From: NZ13-RE01 sp049718665
GTDB taxonomy: Bacteria; Dictyoglomota; Dictyoglomia; Dictyoglomales; Dictyoglomaceae
DNA: 19,531 bases
Assembly: GCA_049718665.1 (NCBI GenBank)
Contig: JBNARO010000035.1
Location: forward strand, 1-19,531
Direction: 5' to 3'
The number at the start of each line of letters is the position of its first letter. Within the stretch, counting starts at the first letter, position 1. A program made the position numbers and the translations under genes. The notes below the pieces were generated by a model, which worked only from the letters and a program-made list of their open reading frames with translations, was not told the origin of the DNA and ran no database searches. This document shows, one piece after another, positions 1 to 7,154 of the stretch.

Positions 1-8
1 TTCTTCTA

Positions 9-37
9 TTGACATCTATATTTATAACATATATACT
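9..37 (+). promoter_or_regulatory. Promoter of livJ / liv operon (sigma-70 type)
   Basis: The -35 box TTGACA (9-14) matches the consensus exactly. A 17-base spacer separates it from the -10 box TATACT (32-37), which matches five of six positions. Transcription would start near base 44, leaving a leader of about 78 bases before the livJ start codon. This is the best promoter match in the window. Its position directly before the operon supports the call; the start point itself is inferred. Confidence 0.72.
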
Positions 38-48
38 TCAAGACAATA

Positions 49-64
49 AGAACAGGGATGTTCT
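49..64. promoter_or_regulatory. Operator-like palindrome / possible antiterminator stem in livJ leader
   Basis: AGAACA (49-54) and TGTTCT (59-64) form a perfect inverted repeat around the four bases GGGA. It begins about five bases after the predicted transcription start, a good place for a repressor operator. As RNA it would be a 6-bp hairpin that uses bases 55-64, so it could not coexist with the outer stem of the terminator-like hairpin at 55-82. The repeat is seen directly; a regulatory role is inferred. It does not fit the Bacillus LexA box, whose spacer is shorter. Confidence 0.4.
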
Positions 65-88
65 ACGAGAAGTAGGCATCCCTTTTTT
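55..88 (+). terminator. Terminator-like hairpin in livJ leader (attenuator candidate)
   Basis: GGGATG (55-60) pairs with CATCCC (77-82). Inside, CTAC (63-66) pairs with GTAG (72-75) around a five-base loop, and six T residues follow (83-88). This is the form of an intrinsic terminator. It lies downstream of the predicted livJ promoter and upstream of the livJ ribosome binding site, so it would cut the transcript at about 45 nt unless overridden. It could instead terminate an upstream transcription unit that lies outside the window. Confidence 0.55.
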
Positions 89-121
89 ATTAAAATTTTA
101 AAATTTCTTGGAGGTGAGAGG

Positions 122-1261
122 ATGAAGGGTTTTCTTAAAGTGCTTCTTATTTTAAGTGTTCTTTTAGGGCTTTTAATCTTTCCTCTTCAGGCAGCTGGAA
201 CTATTAAAATTGGAGCGATCTTCCCTATAACAGGACCTATTGCAACTTTTGGAATTTCCTCTGCGAATGGCGTGAAGATGGCATTTGAAGAAGTAAATGC
301 AAAAGGTGGAGTTTTGGGAAGCAAGATTGAGCTGATCTTAGAAGATGACCAGTATAAAGCGGAAGAAGTTGCAAATGCTGCGAAGAAGTTAATTGAAAGG
401 GATAAAGTTGTAGCTATTATAGGTGAAGTAGCAAGTTCGATGAGCTTAGTTCTTGCTCCCATCTGCCAAGCATCAAAAGTAGTTATGATGACCCCAACTT
501 CTACCAACCCAAAAGTTACTTTAGTGGGAGATTATATTTTTAGAGCATGTTTTATTGATGATTTTCAAGGTACAGTTATGGCAAATTTTGTTTATAAAAC
601 ATTAAAGAAGAAAACCGCAGCTATATTAGTCGCAGTAACCAGTGATTATAGTAAGGGTTTAGCTCAATTCTTTAAAGAATCCTTTACAAAATTGGGTGGA
701 AAGATTGTAGCAGAGGAATCTTATTCTGAAGGAGATTCTGATTTTAGAGCTCAACTTACAAAAATTAAGGCTGCAAATCCCGAATTTGTATATCTGCCAG
801 GATATTATTCTGATATAGGTCCTATTTTGCTTCAAGCAAGAGAGCTTGGAATAACTGTTCCCTTTGGTGGTGGTGATGGTTGGGATTCTCCAAAACTTTT
901 AGAAACTGCTGGAAAGGCTGCAGAGGGAAGTTTCTTCAGCAACCACTATAGCCCAGAATCTAAAGATATAAAGGTCCAAACCTTTGTAAAAAATTACAAG
1001 AAGAAGTTTGGAGAAACACCAGATGCATTAGCAGCTCTTTCTTATGATGCTGCAATGCTTCTTGTAGAAGCTATAAAGAGAGCAAAATCTTCAGAACCAG
1101 CGAAAATAAAAGATGCATTAATGAGTTTTAATAAAGAAAGACCATTTAGAGGAGTAACAGGAACCATATACTTTGATCAGAATAGAAATCCTGTAAAGAG
1201 TGCAGTAATAATTGAGATCAAAGGAGGAAAACAAGTTTATAGGGCAACAGTTAAGCCATAA
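122..1261 (+). CDS. livJ: Periplasmic amino-acid binding protein of a liv-type ABC transporter
   Basis: The 379-residue product is a type I periplasmic binding protein (Peripla_BP_6 / Leu-Ile-Val family) that would capture the substrate and deliver it to LivHMGF. Residues 1 to about 25 form a classic signal peptide: Lys near the N-terminus, a long Leu/Ile core, then an Ala-Ala-Gly cleavage site. The mature part opens with the family's 'IKIGAIFPITGP' strand. It carries a TSTNP segment near residues 127-131, where family members bind the ligand's alpha-carboxylate and amino groups. There is no lipobox cysteine, so it should be a soluble periplasmic protein, not a lipoprotein. The start follows GGAGGTGAG (110-118) at good spacing. 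Branched-chain amino acids are the likeliest ligand, but family members also bind amides, urea and aromatic compounds, so specificity is open. Confidence 0.9.
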   Translation: MKGFLKVLLILSVLLGLLIFPLQAAGTIKIGAIFPITGPIATFGISSANGVKMAFEEVNAKGGVLGSKIELILEDDQYKAEEVANAAKKLIERDKVVAIIGEVASSMSLVLAPICQASKVVMMTPTSTNPKVTLVGDYIFRACFIDDFQGTVMANFVYKTLKKKTAAILVAVTSDYSKGLAQFFKESFTKLGGKIVAEESYSEGDSDFRAQLTKIKAANPEFVYLPGYYSDIGPILLQARELGITVPFGGGDGWDSPKLLETAGKAAEGSFFSNHYSPESKDIKVQTFVKNYKKKFGETPDALAALSYDAAMLLVEAIKRAKSSEPAKIKDALMSFNKERPFRGVTGTIYFDQNRNPVKSAVIIEIKGGKQVYRATVKP

Positions 1262-1272
1262 AAATCCCTTTT

Positions 1273-1303
1273 TAGGAGGGGGTTTACCCCCTCCTATTTT
1301 TTT
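1273..1303 (+). terminator. Intrinsic terminator between livJ and livH
   Basis: TAGGAGGGGG (1273-1282) and CCCCCTCCTA (1287-1296) form a perfect, GC-rich 10-bp stem with loop TTTA, followed by seven T residues (1297-1303). It starts about a dozen bases after the livJ stop. No convincing promoter is visible before livH, so livHMGF probably depends on read-through. That would give a high ratio of binding protein to membrane complex, as is usual for these transporters. Confidence 0.88.
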
Positions 1304-1332
1304 GATAAATTAAATAAGGAAGGAAGAAAAAT

Positions 1333-2211
1333 ATGGAAAATATATTACAGCAGATAATAAATGGAATATCCTTAGGAAGTATATATGCTCTTATAGCCTT
1401 GGGCTATACAATGGTGTATGGTATTCTTCGTCTTATTAATTTTGCTCATGGAGATATATATATGGTGGGAGCATTTTTAGGGTATTTTGCATTGGGACTC
1501 TGGAATTTTTCTTTTCCTTTAGGACTCTTATTTGCTATGGGAGGTGCAGCCCTTTTAGGGATTATTATTGAAAGATTTGCTTACAGACCATTGAGACTTG
1601 CTCCAAGAATTTCTCTTCTTATAACTGCTATAGGAGTTTCATTTCTTCTTGAAAATTTAATGGTTTTATGGGTGGGAGCATCTCCAAGGGCTTTTCCTCA
1701 AAAAATACCTTTAAAAATTTACACAATAGGAAACATAGTTATTACTAACAGACAAATTATTATAATTGCAGTTTCAATAATTCTTATGTTTCTTCTTCAA
1801 TTTATTGTTCTTAAAACTAAAGCAGGAAAAGCAATGAGAGCTGTTTCTTATGACAAAGAAGCAGCTTTAATGATGGGCATTGATATAAATAAAATTATTT
1901 CTTTAACTTTTACATTAGGATCAGCATTGGCTGCAGCAGCAGGAGTATTGGTGGGATTATATTTCAATAAAATAGACCCCTATATGGGTGTAATGCCAGG
2001 TTTAAAAGCTTTTGTAGCTGCTGTTCTTGGCGGAATTGGAATAATTCCAGGAGCAATGCTTGGAGGATTTATCTTGGGAATTGCTGAAGTTTTAGTCTCT
2101 GCTTTTATATCTTCAACTATCAGAGATGCAGTTGCTTTTGTTGTCCTTATTTTGATTCTTCTTATTAGACCTGCAGGAATTTTAGGAAAATATATGAGGG
2201 AAAAAGTATAA
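1333..2211 (+). CDS. livH: Liv-type ABC transporter permease LivH
   Basis: The product has 292 residues and is one of two inner-membrane permeases (BPD_transp_2 family) that form the channel of the amino-acid transporter. It is hydrophobic throughout, with about eight membrane segments. Family landmarks are the N-terminal 'GISLGSIYALIALGYTM' block, 'NFAHGD' near residue 37, and the 'AAVLGGIGIIPGAMLGG' cytoplasmic-loop motif in the last third, where the ATPases dock. The length fits the family. The ATG follows AAGGAAGG in the short gap after the livJ terminator. Its stop overlaps the livM start by one base (TAATG), which implies translational coupling. Confidence 0.93.
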   Translation: MENILQQIINGISLGSIYALIALGYTMVYGILRLINFAHGDIYMVGAFLGYFALGLWNFSFPLGLLFAMGGAALLGIIIERFAYRPLRLAPRISLLITAIGVSFLLENLMVLWVGASPRAFPQKIPLKIYTIGNIVITNRQIIIIAVSIILMFLLQFIVLKTKAGKAMRAVSYDKEAALMMGIDINKIISLTFTLGSALAAAAGVLVGLYFNKIDPYMGVMPGLKAFVAAVLGGIGIIPGAMLGGFILGIAEVLVSAFISSTIRDAVAFVVLILILLIRPAGILGKYMREKV

Positions 2212-3191
2212 TGAAAAGGAATTATTTGTTAACAATTATTTTAACTATTTTTTTAGTGTGGTTAGGAAATATAGCACGGGGACTTGACCCATATTTTTAC
2301 CAACTTTTGATTTTCTTTGGAATAAATAGTATTTTAGCTATGAGTTTAAATCTTATAAATGGATTTGCGGGACAATTTTCTATTGGTCATGCAGGATTTA
2401 TGGCGGTAGGTGGTTATTTTAGTGCTGCATTAAGTGTTTACCAAGGAGAAAAACTTATTTCGATTTTAAGCTTTCTTCCTGGAAAGTTGCCCCAACTTTT
2501 AGTATTTTTTATTTTTCTTCTATTAGGAGGACTTCTCTCAGCAAGTTTAGGTCTTTTAGTAGGAATTCCTACCCTAAGACTTAAAGGGGACTATCTTGCT
2601 ATAGCAACCTTAGGATTTGGAGAGATAGTAAGAGTTATCATTTTAAATTTAGATATAGTAGGGGGACCTCGAGGTTTTCCTGGAATTCCTCAAAGAACAG
2701 ATTTTTCTTGGGTAATCTTCTGGTTTATAATATGTTTTCTAGTGATTAAAAACCTTATTAATTCCTCGCATGGTAGAGCTATAATCTCCATAAGAGAAGA
2801 TGAAATAGCTTCAGAAACTATGGGTATAAACACTACTTTTTATAAGGTTGTAGCTTTTACCATTGGAGCCTTTTTTGCAGGAATTGCAGGAGGTTTATTT
2901 GCTCACTATCTTATGATGCTTCATCCGAGCAGTTTTACCTTTTTCAGATCAGTAGAAATCCTTCTTATGATAGTTTTAGGAGGAATGGGAAGTATTACAG
3001 GCTCTATTTTAGGGGCTTTTGTTTTGACAATTCTTCCTGAAGCCCTAAGAGGATTTACATATCTTCGTTTAGTAATTTATTCTATTATCTTGATATTAGT
3101 TATGCTCTTAAGACCTCAAGGATTAATGGGTGGGAAAGAAATATCTTTTACAGGATTTAGAAAAATATATGCAAGGGTGAATAAAAAATGA
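2211..3191 (+). CDS. livM: Liv-type ABC transporter permease LivM
   Basis: This 326-residue membrane protein is the second permease and the expected partner of LivH. Signs of the family are 'NGFAGQFSIGHAGFMAVGGY' near residues 49-68, a conserved 'IPTLRLKGDYLAIATLGFGEI' block, and the late 'VLGGMGSITGSILGAF' loop, the counterpart of the LivH docking motif. About nine or ten hydrophobic segments are visible. Some LivM proteins carry extra N-terminal helices; this one is of the shorter class. The gene starts on the last base of livH and overlaps livG by four bases (ATGA), so the operon is tightly coupled. Confidence 0.92.
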   Translation: MKRNYLLTIILTIFLVWLGNIARGLDPYFYQLLIFFGINSILAMSLNLINGFAGQFSIGHAGFMAVGGYFSAALSVYQGEKLISILSFLPGKLPQLLVFFIFLLLGGLLSASLGLLVGIPTLRLKGDYLAIATLGFGEIVRVIILNLDIVGGPRGFPGIPQRTDFSWVIFWFIICFLVIKNLINSSHGRAIISIREDEIASETMGINTTFYKVVAFTIGAFFAGIAGGLFAHYLMMLHPSSFTFFRSVEILLMIVLGGMGSITGSILGAFVLTILPEALRGFTYLRLVIYSIILILVMLLRPQGLMGGKEISFTGFRKIYARVNKK

Positions 3192-3967
3192 AAATATTGG
3201 AAGTAAATAATCTTTCCTGTGCCTTTGGTGGATTAATGGCGGTGGCAGATTTGGATTTTTATGTAGAAGAAAATGAGATCTTAGGAATTATTGGACCTAA
3301 TGGTGCAGGGAAAACTACTGTTTTTAATTTAATCACTGGTTTTTATTCCCCTTTAAAGGGAGAGATAATTTTTAAGGGGAGAAATATTGAAAGATTGAAA
3401 CCCTATCAAATTACAAGATTAGGAATTGCGCGAACTTTTCAAAATCCTCGTCTTTTTAAACAGTTGACAGTAATGGATAATGTGAGAATTGCTATGCACA
3501 AAATTCATAATGCAAATCTTTTTGATACGATCCTAAGAAAAAGAAAGGCTATTGAGGAAGAGAAAATTCAGGAGGAAAGAGCAAAAGAAATTCTTGAATT
3601 TTTCCATCTTTATGAGAGAAGGAACGAGATATCTCAAAATTTGCCCTATGGAGACCAGAGAAGGCTTGAGATTGCAAGAGCAATGGCAACTAATCCTTCG
3701 CTTCTTCTTTTAGATGAACCCGCTGCAGGCATGAATCCTTATGAATCGAAAGAATTGATGAGTCTTATTTCGTATATAAGAGAGAAGTTCAATCTAACAA
3801 TTATTTTGATAGAACATCATATGGAAGTTGTAATGGGAATTTGTGAAAGAATTATTGTCCTTGACTATGGAATGAAAATCGCTGAAGGAAAACCTGAGGA
3901 AATAAGGAATAATCCAAGAGTTATTGAAGCTTATTTAGGTAAGGAGGCGGAAAGTGCTATCAGTTAG
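3188..3967 (+). CDS. livG: Liv-type ABC transporter ATPase LivG
   Basis: The 259-residue product is a cytoplasmic ABC ATPase that powers the LivHM channel. Walker A is GPNGAGKT at 36-43, the Q-loop Gln is at 85, and Walker B LLLLDEP ends near residue 178 with catalytic Glu177. The switch His is His210 in 'IEHHM'. The signature is the degenerate 'LPYGDQRRLEIARAM' (152-166) in place of LSGGQ. This is typical of LivG, which pairs with a LivF partner that keeps the canonical form. A helical insert near residues 105-145 is also usual for the subfamily. It overlaps livM by 4 bp and livF by 14 bp. Confidence 0.94.
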   Translation: MKILEVNNLSCAFGGLMAVADLDFYVEENEILGIIGPNGAGKTTVFNLITGFYSPLKGEIIFKGRNIERLKPYQITRLGIARTFQNPRLFKQLTVMDNVRIAMHKIHNANLFDTILRKRKAIEEEKIQEERAKEILEFFHLYERRNEISQNLPYGDQRRLEIARAMATNPSLLLLDEPAAGMNPYESKELMSLISYIREKFNLTIILIEHHMEVVMGICERIIVLDYGMKIAEGKPEEIRNNPRVIEAYLGKEAESAIS

Positions 3968-4661
3968 AAATTTACACGTATATTATGGAGGTATAAAAGC
4001 TCTTCAGGGGATAAATTTTGATGTTAAAGAGGGGGAGATTGTTGCTCTTATTGGTGCAAATGGTGCAGGAAAGTCCACAACCTTAAGAGCAATTTCAAGG
4101 TTGGTTCCTATAGTTAATGGAGATATCTTTTTTTATGAAGTAAACTTAAAAAAACTGCCTCCTCACAAAGTTTCTGCTTTGGGAATTGCTCATGTGCCTG
4201 AAGGGAGAAGAGTGTTTGCCAATCTTACTGTTTTAGAAAATTTAGAATTAGGAGCATATCTATGTAAAGATAAAAATAAAATAAAGGAAAATCTTGATTT
4301 TGTTTATAGTCTTTTTCCTCGTCTAAAAGAGAGGGCAAAACAACTTGCTGGGACATTGAGTGGTGGGGAGCAACAAATGCTTGCTATTGGGAGAGCATTA
4401 ATGTCTGACGCTCGTCTCCTTCTCTTAGATGAACCCTCTATGGGACTTGCTCCTCTCCTTGTTCAAGAGATTTTTAATGTCCTAAAAAGGATCAATAAAG
4501 AAACAAAAAAGACTTTACTTTTAGTGGAGCAAAATGCCAATATGGCTTTTTCAGTGTCTGATAGAATTTATGTGTTAGAAACAGGAAGAATAACTTTATC
4601 TGGTTCTTCTCAGGAAATTATGAATAATGAAGAAGTGAGGAAAGCATATCTGGGAGGTTAA
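3954..4661 (+). CDS. livF: Liv-type ABC transporter ATPase LivF
   Basis: The second ATPase of the transporter has 235 residues and would form a heterodimer with LivG. It has Walker A GANGAGKS (34-41), a canonical LSGGEQQ signature (135-141) and Walker B LLLLDEPSMGL with catalytic Glu160. The switch position is Gln193 ('VEQNA') instead of His, a known trait of LivF, so one of the two composite ATP sites is expected to differ in activity. The start is GTG at 3954, inside the end of livG, placed by AGGAGG at 3942-3947. The downstream CBS-ACT gene begins two bases after the stop. Confidence 0.94.
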   Translation: MLSVRNLHVYYGGIKALQGINFDVKEGEIVALIGANGAGKSTTLRAISRLVPIVNGDIFFYEVNLKKLPPHKVSALGIAHVPEGRRVFANLTVLENLELGAYLCKDKNKIKENLDFVYSLFPRLKERAKQLAGTLSGGEQQMLAIGRALMSDARLLLLDEPSMGLAPLLVQEIFNVLKRINKETKKTLLLVEQNANMAFSVSDRIYVLETGRITLSGSSQEIMNNEEVRKAYLGG

Positions 4662-4663
4662 TT

Positions 4664-5305
4664 ATGCTTGTTAGAATGAGAATGACAAAAAATCCTATAT
4701 TTGTTTCTCCTAACACTTCTATATTAGAAGCATGGAAAATAATGCAAAGATTCCAAGTAAGAAGACTTCTTGTTATGGAAAAGGACAAACTTGTAGGGAT
4801 CGTCACTGAAAGAGATTTGAGATCTGTTTCTCCTTCTCAAGCAACCTCTCTAAGTATCTTTGAGTTGAATTATCTATTAGAAAAGCTAAAAGTGAAGGAT
4901 GCTATGACTCCAAATCCTATTACTATAGATGCAGATGCTCCCATAGAGGAAGCAGCAGTAGTAATGAGGGAAAACAAAATAAGTGCATTGCCTGTTTTAG
5001 AGAAGAAGGAAGTGGTAGGAATAATAACAGAAACAGATATATTTAAAGCTTTTATTGATATGCTTGGAACAGGAGAAAGAGGATTAAGATATACATTAAG
5101 GATAAAAAATGCCCCAGGAGAAATTGCTAAAATTGTAAATCTATTAGCAGAAAGGGGGATAAATATATTAAGCTTAGTAACTTTTCCCAGCGATGAAGAG
5201 GGTTATGGATTTTTAGTGATTCGTCTTCAAACTGAAGACTTAATATCCATGAATGAACTTTTTAGGAGTCATAATATCCCTGTAGAACATATAAGAAAGT
5301 TCTAA
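4664..5305 (+). CDS. CBS-CBS-ACT domain protein (AcuB type), last gene of the liv operon
   Basis: The 213-residue cytoplasmic protein has two CBS domains (about 1-55 and 78-133) and a C-terminal ACT domain (about 139-213). Each CBS unit shows the usual elements, such as 'VGIVTERD' near 44-51 and 'VGIITETD' near 117-124. The same architecture and length are known for Bacillus AcuB, linked to acetoin use. CBS pairs commonly bind adenine nucleotides and ACT domains bind amino acids. GGGAGG (4652-4657) serves the ATG, two bases after livF, so the gene belongs to the transport operon. I infer that it senses amino acid and energy state for uptake or metabolism. No catalytic domain is present. The acuB name is withheld because the operon context differs. 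Confidence 0.82.
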   Translation: MLVRMRMTKNPIFVSPNTSILEAWKIMQRFQVRRLLVMEKDKLVGIVTERDLRSVSPSQATSLSIFELNYLLEKLKVKDAMTPNPITIDADAPIEEAAVVMRENKISALPVLEKKEVVGIITETDIFKAFIDMLGTGERGLRYTLRIKNAPGEIAKIVNLLAERGINILSLVTFPSDEEGYGFLVIRLQTEDLISMNELFRSHNIPVEHIRKF

Positions 5306-5327
5306 TAATATACTTCCTCTTAAAAAC

Positions 5328-5356
5328 TTGTTTAATAATACTTTGCATAGTATAAT
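5328..5356 (+). promoter_or_regulatory. Promoter of the ackA-fab-rnc-smc-lgt run
   Basis: The -10 box TATAAT (5351-5356) is a perfect consensus match. A 17-base spacer leads back to TTGTTT (5328-5333), a -35 box with only its TTG conserved. Transcription would start near 5363, about 33 bases before the ackA ATG. It lies in the only sizeable gap between the liv operon and ackA. No clear terminator was seen after the CBS-ACT gene, so some read-through from liv is possible. Confidence 0.65.
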
Positions 5357-5358
5357 TA
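5333..5358. promoter_or_regulatory. Near-perfect palindrome covering the ackA promoter (operator candidate)
   Basis: The arms TAATAATACT (5333-5342) and AGTATAATTA (5349-5358) flank TTGCAT. Eleven of the thirteen opposed base pairs match; the two exceptions are 37/54 and 43/48 (offsets from 5300). The palindrome runs from the end of the -35 box to just past the -10 box, so a bound dimer would block RNA polymerase. AT-rich sequence makes chance palindromes more likely, so this is only a candidate. It is unlike the FapR consensus of Bacillus. Confidence 0.45.
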
Positions 5359-5395
5359 CCTGAGAATTTTTCAATGATGAAATGGGAGGTAAGGT

Positions 5396-6601
5396 ATGAA
5401 AATCCTTGTTCTTAATTGTGGAAGCTCATCGGTCAAATATCAAATTTTTAATATGGAGAATGAAGAGGTATTAGCAAGGGGGCTTGCAGAAAGAATAGGC
5501 TTAGAAGGATCTCGAGTAGTTCATCAAAAGCTAAATAATGATAAAAGGATTATTGATGTAGAGCTCCCTAATCATAAAAGAGCTATTGAAGTTATTTTAA
5601 ATTTATTGGTAGATAGAGAAAAAGGAGTTTTAAAGTCCCTTAATGAGTTAGACGCAGTGGGGCATAGAGTAGTACATGGGGGAGAAAAGTTCGTAGAATC
5701 AGCTTATATTGATGAAGAATCTTATAATGCTATTAAAGAATGTGAAAAGCTTGCTCCTTTACATAATCCTTATAATCTCCAAGGAATAGATGCGTGTAAA
5801 ACTTTAATTCCTCATGTTCCTCAAGTAGCAGTTTTTGATACTTCTTTTCATCAGAGCATGCCAAAAGAGGCATATATTTATGGGGTTCCTTATGAATGGT
5901 ATGAAAAATACAGAATCCGTAGATATGGTTTCCATGGAACTTCTCATTGGTATGTATCAAAAAGGGCTGCAGAATTAATAGGAAAACCTTATGAAGAATT
6001 AAAGATAATCTCTTGCCATTTAGGAAATGGTGCGAGTATTGCTGCAGTAAAGAATGGAGAGTCAGTAGATACAAGTATGGGATATACTCCTCTCGAAGGT
6101 CTTGTTATGGGAACAAGATGTGGAGATATCGATCCTGCAATTCCTCTTATTTTAATGGAGAAAGAGGGTTATACTTGGAAAGATATGGATAATATTTTAA
6201 ACAAGAAGAGTGGAGTCTTGGGGATCTCTGGAGTAAGTAGTGATTTTAGAGATTTAGAAGAGGAGGCAGAAAAAGGAAATCCTCGGGCAAAATTGGCTTT
6301 AGATATATATGTATATAGAATTAAAAAATATATTGGAGCTTATTATGCTATATTAGGGGGATTAGATGCTCTGGTCTTTACTGCGGGAATAGGTGAAAGA
6401 TCTCCTGTTGTAAGAAGAATGGTATGTACTGGGTTAGAACATTTAGGAATAAAAATAGATCTGCAGGCTAATGAGGTTAAGGGAGAAGAGAGAAAAATCA
6501 GTACACCAGATTCGAAAGTTCAAGTCTGGGTTATTCCTACTAATGAAGAGTTAATGATTGCCCGAGAGACCTTAAGGATAGTAAGTAAATTAAAAAGATA
6601 A
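5396..6601 (+). CDS. ackA: Acetate kinase
   Basis: Acetate kinase converts acetyl phosphate and ADP to acetate and ATP, the substrate-level ATP step of fermentative acetate production. The 401-residue length is standard. Motifs include 'NCGSSSVKY' from Asn7, 'GHRVVHGGE' with Arg91, Asp148 in 'VFDTSFHQ', His180 in 'GFHGTSH', 'HLGNGAS' (208-214), Arg241 in 'GTRCGDIDP', 'TAGIGERSP' (329-337) and Glu384. The active-site residues fall at the same numbers as in the Methanosarcina enzyme, as I recall it. GGGAGGT (5384-5390) precedes the ATG. The usual partner pta is not in the window. yceD follows after 13 bases, so acetate metabolism is co-transcribed with fatty acid genes. Confidence 0.96.
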   Translation: MKILVLNCGSSSVKYQIFNMENEEVLARGLAERIGLEGSRVVHQKLNNDKRIIDVELPNHKRAIEVILNLLVDREKGVLKSLNELDAVGHRVVHGGEKFVESAYIDEESYNAIKECEKLAPLHNPYNLQGIDACKTLIPHVPQVAVFDTSFHQSMPKEAYIYGVPYEWYEKYRIRRYGFHGTSHWYVSKRAAELIGKPYEELKIISCHLGNGASIAAVKNGESVDTSMGYTPLEGLVMGTRCGDIDPAIPLILMEKEGYTWKDMDNILNKKSGVLGISGVSSDFRDLEEEAEKGNPRAKLALDIYVYRIKKYIGAYYAILGGLDALVFTAGIGERSPVVRRMVCTGLEHLGIKIDLQANEVKGEERKISTPDSKVQVWVIPTNEELMIARETLRIVSKLKR

Positions 6602-6614
6602 AGAAGGTGAAATT

Positions 6615-7151
6615 ATGCAAATTTTTCTTGCGGATCTTCATTCCCAAGTAGGGAAAGAACTTAGAATAGAGGAAAATTTTGTTCCTCATTATGAGGACTT
6701 AGAGCTTGATACTCCTTTACATATAGATTTATTGTTAACAAATTTAGGAAGGGAAGTGTTAATTAAAGGGAAAATAACAGGAATAATTGAGCTTACTTGT
6801 AGTAGGTGTTTAAAAAGATTTCCTTATAAATTAGATGTGGAGGTAGAGGAAATATATCTATGGGATATTCCTATTTTAAGAAATATTGCTCCTTCAGAAG
6901 AAATTGAGTTAAAAGAAGAGGATTTTAAATTTGTTTTAGAGAAAGAAACTCTTTTCTTAGACCCTCTTATTGAGGATAATGTGCGTCTTTCCTTACCTTT
7001 TAAGCCCCTCTGTCGTTCTGATTGTAAGGGTTTATGCCCTATCTGTGGTCAAGATCTTAATTTAGGTACATGTGATTGCTCAAAAAATTTAAATATTGAT
7101 CCAAGATGGGAACCTTTAAAAAAGTTATTTAAAAAAGAAGGAGGGAAATAA
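6615..7151 (+). CDS. yceD: DUF177 / YceD family protein with C-terminal cysteine cluster
   Basis: The 178-residue protein belongs to the DUF177 (YceD, plant DUF177A) family, almost always encoded just before rpmF and implicated in 23S rRNA / large-subunit biogenesis. The biochemical role is not settled. A CxxC pair sits at 62/65 in 'TCSRCLKRF'. A C-terminal cluster, Cys133, 137, 141, 144, 153 and 155, includes 'CPICGQDLN', and a 'DPRW' block (162-165) follows. Both are usual in Gram-positive and thermophile members, and a metal site is likely. The gene starts 13 bases after ackA behind GAAGGTGA and ends three bases before rpmF. Confidence 0.88.
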   Translation: MQIFLADLHSQVGKELRIEENFVPHYEDLELDTPLHIDLLLTNLGREVLIKGKITGIIELTCSRCLKRFPYKLDVEVEEIYLWDIPILRNIAPSEEIELKEEDFKFVLEKETLFLDPLIEDNVRLSLPFKPLCRSDCKGLCPICGQDLNLGTCDCSKNLNIDPRWEPLKKLFKKEGGK

Positions 7152-7154
7152 AAA

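Noticed and set aside
49..64. LexA (SOS) box in the livJ leader
   Set aside because: The GAAC and GTTC halves are six bases apart, while the Bacillus-type box has four, and nothing in the operon relates to DNA repair.
5306..5395. Terminator for the liv operon before ackA
   Set aside because: No GC-rich stem with a T-run is present; the only inverted repeat is the AT-rich palindrome over the ackA promoter.
5733..6074. 113-codon minus-strand open frame inside ackA
   Set aside because: It is antisense to the conserved acetate kinase active-site blocks.
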